From positions 1,297-9,978 of the forward strand of contig JALWNV010000304.1 of NCBI GenBank assembly GCA_027083665.1: DNA of 8,682 nt, written 5' to 3'. Within the stretch, counting starts at the first letter, position 1. The number at the start of each line of letters is the position of its first letter. Origin of the DNA: Helicobacteraceae bacterium (lineage in GTDB: Bacteria; Campylobacterota; Campylobacteria; Campylobacterales; Sulfurimonadaceae). Positions 5,462 through 8,682 of the stretch are shown piece after piece. The notes beneath the pieces are model-generated. The model was not told the DNA's origin. It did not search any database and was given only the letters and a program-made list of their open reading frames with translations. The position numbers and the translations under genes were made by a program.

Positions 5462-7969
5462 TTATTCTAAATCAAATTTTTGCTGTTCGGGTTCGATCCG
5501 GACGTTTTCCAGCTCACCGTGTTCGTCGTCTTCGGGCTTCTCTTCCTTCGGACAGCGCGAGATGCTGACGACATCGTCGCCTTTGACAATATAGACACCG
5601 CTGGTATTTCGGCTGGATTTGCTGATGCTCTGCATATCGACGCGGATCATTTTCCCGGCTTTGGTCAGCGCCATCATATCCATGCTTTCGTCGACGATAA
5701 GAGAGCCGACGACATGTTTACCGGTTTTGTGGTTGAGTTTCATCGCGATTACGCCGCTGCCGGCACGGTTGGTAAGCCGGTACTCGCCGGCGGTCGTACG
5801 CTTGCCGATGCCTTTTTCGCTGACGGTAAGGATCTCCTGCTCGTCGTTCTCGATGACATTGGCGTCGACGACGTGGTCGCCTTCATGCTTGAATTTGATG
5901 CCGCGCACCCCGCGGGTGCTGCGCCCCTGTTCGCGGGTTTTGCCTATCTCGAACTTGATGCACTGGGCGAACTTCGTGAGGATAAAGAGGTATTTGACCT
6001 CCGGCGTCGCGATCTTGGCAGTGATCAGCGCATCGTCGTCATCGAGAACGATGGCCCGTACGCCGTTGCTGCGGATATTGGAAAATTCGCTGAGATTGGT
6101 CCGTTTGACGATACCGTTTTGGGTGAAGAAGACAAGGGACTTTTCGTCGCTGAAATCGGTCGTCGGGATGATTGAGCGGATCTTTTCGTCCGCCTGCAGA
6201 TTGAGCAGATTGACGACGGCTTTGCCTTTTGCGGTACGCGAACCCTCCGGAATCCTGTACACTTTGAGCCAGTGCAGCTGGCCGCGGTCGGTGACGAACA
6301 TCAGTGTGTCGTGTGTCATACAGGTGAAGAAATTTTCGATAAAGTCGTCTTCGTAGGTCGTGACGGCCGTTTTGCCTTTGCCGCCGCGGTGCTGTTTTTC
6401 GTACTGCGCCAGCGGTACGCGCTTGATATAGCCGCGGTGGGTGATGGTGACGACCATCGGCTCGTTGGGGATCAGGTCTTCGATGTCGATATCGTCGTAA
6501 TCGTCTTCAATGTCGGTGCGGCGCGGATCGTCGTATTGTTCGAGGACCTCACCCAGCTCTTCTTTGATGATGCCGAGCAGGACCTCTTCGCTGCGCAGGA
6601 CACTTTCGAGATATTCGATCAGTTCGAGCAGCTCTTTGAGCTCGTTTTCGATCTTTTCGCGTTCGAGTCCGGTGAGTTTCTGCAGGCGCATGTCGAGGAT
6701 GGCCTGTGCCTGGATCGGACTGAAACCGAACTCGCTGATCAGACCCTCTTTGGCGCTTTCGGTATCCTTGCTGCCGCGGATGAGCTTGATGATGGCGTCG
6801 ATATGGTCGAGCGCTTTCTTGAGGCCTTCGAGGATGTGCGCTTTGGCTTTGGCTTTTTCCAGATCGAAAATGGTGCGGCGGATGATGACCGTTTTGCGGT
6901 GGTTGATGAAGTGCGTCAGCATATCCATCAGCGGGAAGACACGGGGCTCCTGGTTGAGGATGGAAAGCATAATGATCCCGAAAGTCGTCTGCATGCTGGT
7001 CGATTTGAAAAGGTTGTTGAGCACGATCTCGCTCATGGCGTCGCGCTTAAGCTCGATGACGACGCGGATACCTTCGCGGTCGGACTCGTCCCGGATCTCG
7101 CTGATCCCTTCGATCTGTTTGTCTTTGACGAGGTTGGCGATGTTTTCGATCAGACGCGCCTTGTTGACCATGTAGGGCAGTTCGTCGATGATGATCATCT
7201 CTTTCTTGCGGGTCTGCTCGATATGGGTTTTGGCCCGCACCTTGATACGGCCCCGGCCGGTTTCGTACGCGTCGATGATCCCTTTTTTACCGAAGATTGT
7301 CCCGCCGGTCGGGAAATCCGGTGCATGGATGTAGTGCATGATGTCGCCGAGCGTCGCATCGGGATTGTCGACGAGATGGATCAGGGCGGAGACAACTTCT
7401 TTCGGATTGTGCGGCGGGATGTTGGTGGCCATTCCGACGGCGATCCCGGACGAACCGTTGATAAGCAGGTTCGGCACCCGTGTGGGCAGCACCTCGGGTT
7501 CCTGTGTCGTCCCGTCGTAGTTGTCGATCATATTGACCGTCTCTTTGTCGAGGTCCTTGAGCATCTCCCCGGCATAGCGGGTCATGCGCGCTTCGGTATA
7601 TCGCATGGCTGCGGCGTTGTCGCCGTCGATGGAGCCGAAGTTCCCCTGGCCGTCGACGAGCGGCATCCGCATGGAAAACGGCTGCGCCATCCGTACGAGG
7701 GCGTCGTAAACCGCCGTATCGCCGTGCGGGTGGTACTGCCCGATGACGTCACCGACGATACGGGCGGATTTTTTGTATTTGGCGCCGGCGGAGAGATTGA
7801 GTTTGTCCATCGCATAGAGGATACGGCGGTGGACCGGTTTCAAACCGTCGCGTACATCCGGCAGTGCGCGTCCGATGATTACACTCATGGAATAGTCGAG
7901 ATAGCTGCTTTGCAGGCTCTCTTCTATACTGATGTTTTCGACTTCGCTGTTGTCTAGCAGATCGCTCAT
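5462..7969 (-). CDS. gyrA: DNA gyrase subunit A
   Basis: GyrA forms the A2B2 gyrase with GyrB and introduces negative supercoils by passing one DNA duplex through a double-strand break. The 835-residue protein is complete. The winged-helix/tower part (about 30-500) includes the catalytic Y124 preceded by R123 in AAMRYTE. The quinolone region [11 protein letters not shown] carries T85 and D89, equivalent to E. coli S83 and D87; Thr is the normal residue in Campylobacter, so no resistance change is visible. The C-terminal beta-pinwheel (about 505-800) has a GyrA box reading QHRGGKG at 526-532, where E. coli has QRRGGKG, and repeated blade motifs such as [17 protein letters not shown]. The tail from about 807 is acidic. 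The ATG at 7969 has only a weak GGGA Shine-Dalgarno. It is first in the operon, divergent from amt. GyrA rather than ParC, because a GyrA box and full pinwheel are present. Confidence 0.98.
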   Translation of the reverse strand: MSDLLDNSEVENISIEESLQSSYLDYSMSVIIGRALPDVRDGLKPVHRRILYAMDKLNLSAGAKYKKSARIVGDVIGQYHPHGDTAVYDALVRMAQPFSMRMPLVDGQGNFGSIDGDNAAAMRYTEARMTRYAGEMLKDLDKETVNMIDNYDGTTQEPEVLPTRVPNLLINGSSGIAVGMATNIPPHNPKEVVSALIHLVDNPDATLGDIMHYIHAPDFPTGGTIFGKKGIIDAYETGRGRIKVRAKTHIEQTRKKEMIIIDELPYMVNKARLIENIANLVKDKQIEGISEIRDESDREGIRVVIELKRDAMSEIVLNNLFKSTSMQTTFGIIMLSILNQEPRVFPLMDMLTHFINHRKTVIIRRTIFDLEKAKAKAHILEGLKKALDHIDAIIKLIRGSKDTESAKEGLISEFGFSPIQAQAILDMRLQKLTGLEREKIENELKELLELIEYLESVLRSEEVLLGIIKEELGEVLEQYDDPRRTDIEDDYDDIDIEDLIPNEPMVVTITHRGYIKRVPLAQYEKQHRGGKGKTAVTTYEDDFIENFFTCMTHDTLMFVTDRGQLHWLKVYRIPEGSRTAKGKAVVNLLNLQADEKIRSIIPTTDFSDEKSLVFFTQNGIVKRTNLSEFSNIRSNGVRAIVLDDDDALITAKIATPEVKYLFILTKFAQCIKFEIGKTREQGRSTRGVRGIKFKHEGDHVVDANVIENDEQEILTVSEKGIGKRTTAGEYRLTNRAGSGVIAMKLNHKTGKHVVGSLIVDESMDMMALTKAGKMIRVDMQSISKSSRNTSGVYIVKGDDVVSISRCPKEEKPEDDEHGELENVRIEPEQQKFDLE

Positions 7970-7975
7970 AAGCTG

Positions 7976-8005
7976 GTCCCGTGTATAAAGTTGATATTTT
8001 GGGAC
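7976..8005 (-). promoter_or_regulatory. gyrA: Inverted repeat in gyrA leader
   Basis: GTCCC at the probable 5' end of the gyrA transcript (8001-8005 on the + strand) can pair with GGGAC at 7976-7980, which includes the only Shine-Dalgarno-like bases before the start codon. The loop is 20 nt and very A/U-rich and the stem only 5 bp, so the structure would be weak. If the transcript starts where predicted, it would tend to hide the ribosome site. Function is speculative. Confidence 0.25.
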
Positions 8006-8009
8006 TTAT

Positions 8010-8015
8010 ATTATC
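8010..8015 (-). promoter_or_regulatory. gyrA: Candidate -10 box of the gyrA operon
   Basis: On the - strand GATAAT matches five of six bases of TATAAT and is embedded in a long A/T-rich stretch (TATATATAG just upstream). There is no clear -35 box, as is usual for epsilonproteobacterial sigma70 promoters, where periodic A/T tracts replace it. The predicted start, near 8003, leaves a leader of about 34 nt. Overlapping alternatives such as TAATAT exist, so the exact box is uncertain. Confidence 0.4.
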
Positions 8016-8197
8016 CTATATATACTTAGAGAAGATTTGCATCGAAGGGTGCGCGGGCGCAAATGCCGTGCAGAGGAGAGGAAGTGATTAAAATTTAACC
8101 AGTTGATGCACAGCGGTGCCGGTGCCGTCGTGCTACCATAGCGTTTGAAATACAGCGCAGCCGTTGGGCTGTAAACACAAACGAAAAAGGATCTTAC

Positions 8198-8682
8198 ATG
8201 AAGAAATGGCTTTTAGCGGTCATGATGCTTCTGCCGACACTCGCATCGGCGGAAGATACACTCGACACGGGCGATACGGCCTGGATGATGATTTCGACGG
8301 CGCTGGTGCTGTTGATGACGCCGGCCGGTCTGGCACTCTTTTACGGCGGGATGACCCGTTCGAAAAACGTACTCAATACTTATGCGATGGTGATGGGAGC
8401 GTTTGTCGTGGCGTTTGTCGTCTGGATCGTTGCCGGGTATTCGATCGCGTTCGGTGCGGCAGACAGTGCCGGAATTCAGCAGTTTATCGGCGGATTCGGC
8501 AACGTCATGCTCGCGGGCATTAACTGGAACGATCTGAGCGGAACCTACCCGACATTCGTTTTTGTCGCGTTTCAGGGGACTTTTGCGGCGATAACCGTTG
8601 CGATCGCTTCGGGTTCGGTTATCGGACGTATGAAGTTCTCTTCATGGATGCTTTTCGTTGTCCTGTGGGGACTGATCGTCTA
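8198..8682 (+). CDS. amt: Ammonium transporter, Amt family (3' partial)
   Basis: The first 161 codons of an Amt/AmtB ammonium channel of the inner membrane, running off the window end. The ATG at 8198 has AAGGA seven bases upstream. Residues 1-18 (MKKWLLAVMMLLPTLASA) form a cleavable signal peptide like that of E. coli AmtB, placing the N-terminus outside. The family signatures TALVLLMTPAGLALFYGG (34-51) and RSKNVLN (54-60) are clear. F125 and F129 in FQGTF match the paired Phe residues (F103/F107) that gate the E. coli pore. The pore histidines and the Asp of the recruitment site lie beyond the window. Gly143 stands where E. coli AmtB has the Glu of AERIRF. The gene is divergent from gyrA. 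Nitrogen control is expected for the family, but I see no convincing sigma54 site. Confidence 0.95.
   Translation, partial: MKKWLLAVMMLLPTLASAEDTLDTGDTAWMMISTALVLLMTPAGLALFYGGMTRSKNVLNTYAMVMGAFVVAFVVWIVAGYSIAFGAADSAGIQQFIGGFGNVMLAGINWNDLSGTYPTFVFVAFQGTFAAITVAIASGSVIGRMKFSSWMLFVVLWGLIV

Larger units (their letters stand above)
7970..8197. promoter_or_regulatory. Divergent gyrA-amt intergenic region
   Basis: These 228 bases hold no gene that I can see. The gyrA-proximal part (7981-8040) is strongly A/T-rich and suits the promoter of the operon. The amt-proximal part (8100-8197) is richer in G+C and contains a tandem GGTGCC pair (8115-8126). An extended -10-like TGCTACCAT (8131-8139, only 4 of 6 to consensus) and a 5-bp hairpin CAGCC-GTTG-GGCTG (8158-8171) lie in the probable amt leader. 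AAGGA at 8186-8190 is a good amt ribosome-binding site, seven bases from the ATG. No PII gene (glnK) fits in this space. Confidence 0.5.

Noticed and set aside
7698..7734. Quinolone-resistance substitution in gyrA
   Set aside because: Thr at the Ser83-equivalent position is the native residue in Campylobacter, and the Asp87 equivalent is intact.
6272..7957. 561-codon open frame antisense to gyrA
   Set aside because: It is the mirror of a long gene with G/C-rich codons. The translation is a monotonous mix of Asp, Val, Phe and Gly without recognisable domains, and gyrA motifs on the other strand are unambiguous.
8115..8139. Sigma54 (-24/-12) promoter for amt
   Set aside because: The GG and GC elements are nine rather than ten bases apart and the TTGC element is absent.

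Overview
The window reads as a chromosomal core region of a Campylobacterota (epsilonproteobacterial) species, probably a free-living sulfur- or hydrogen-oxidising type. The basis is the GyrA with a native Thr at the quinolone-determining position, the linkage of gyrA, asd, a YqhA-family protein, hemE, a DUF2959 lipoprotein and a COG0731 radical SAM gene, and A/T-rich promoter elements beside moderately GC-rich genes. This assignment is an inference from remembered family resemblance, not from a search.

Left edge (1-977, + strand): the C-terminal half of an RND/MMPL-type (COG1033-like) exporter whose 5' part lies outside the window. Its base composition is clearly lower in G+C (about 40% on five hand-counted 60-base lines) than the genes to its right (about 58% on four lines). 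Its last codons run into a copy of the 3' end of the tRNA-Asn gene that stands about 150 bases further on.

Junction (978-1235): a symmetrical terminator hairpin (980-1005), a 12-base internal tRNA-Asn fragment (1037-1048), an intact tRNA-Asn(GTT) with encoded CCA on the - strand (1115-1189), and its near-consensus sigma70 promoter (1207-1235). The -35 box of that promoter contains the stop codon of the next gene.

Main block (1232-7969, - strand): a compact run transcribed gyrA > asd > yqhA-like > hemE > DUF2959 lipoprotein > radical SAM. Gaps are 14, -8, 32, 11 and 2 nt, so this is very probably one operon. It joins DNA gyrase, the aspartate-family branch to Lys/Thr/Met and diaminopimelate, a haem biosynthesis step, two envelope proteins of unknown role and an orphan Fe-S enzyme. 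There is no obvious shared pathway; the link is more likely growth-coupled expression from one promoter upstream of gyrA.

Right edge (7970-8682): a 228-base divergent intergenic region, then the first 161 codons of an Amt-family ammonium transporter on the + strand, cut by the window end. I see no CRISPR array, insertion sequence or complete mobile element. The most unusual signal is the duplicated tRNA-Asn 3' end coinciding with the composition break, which looks like an integration or recombination scar.
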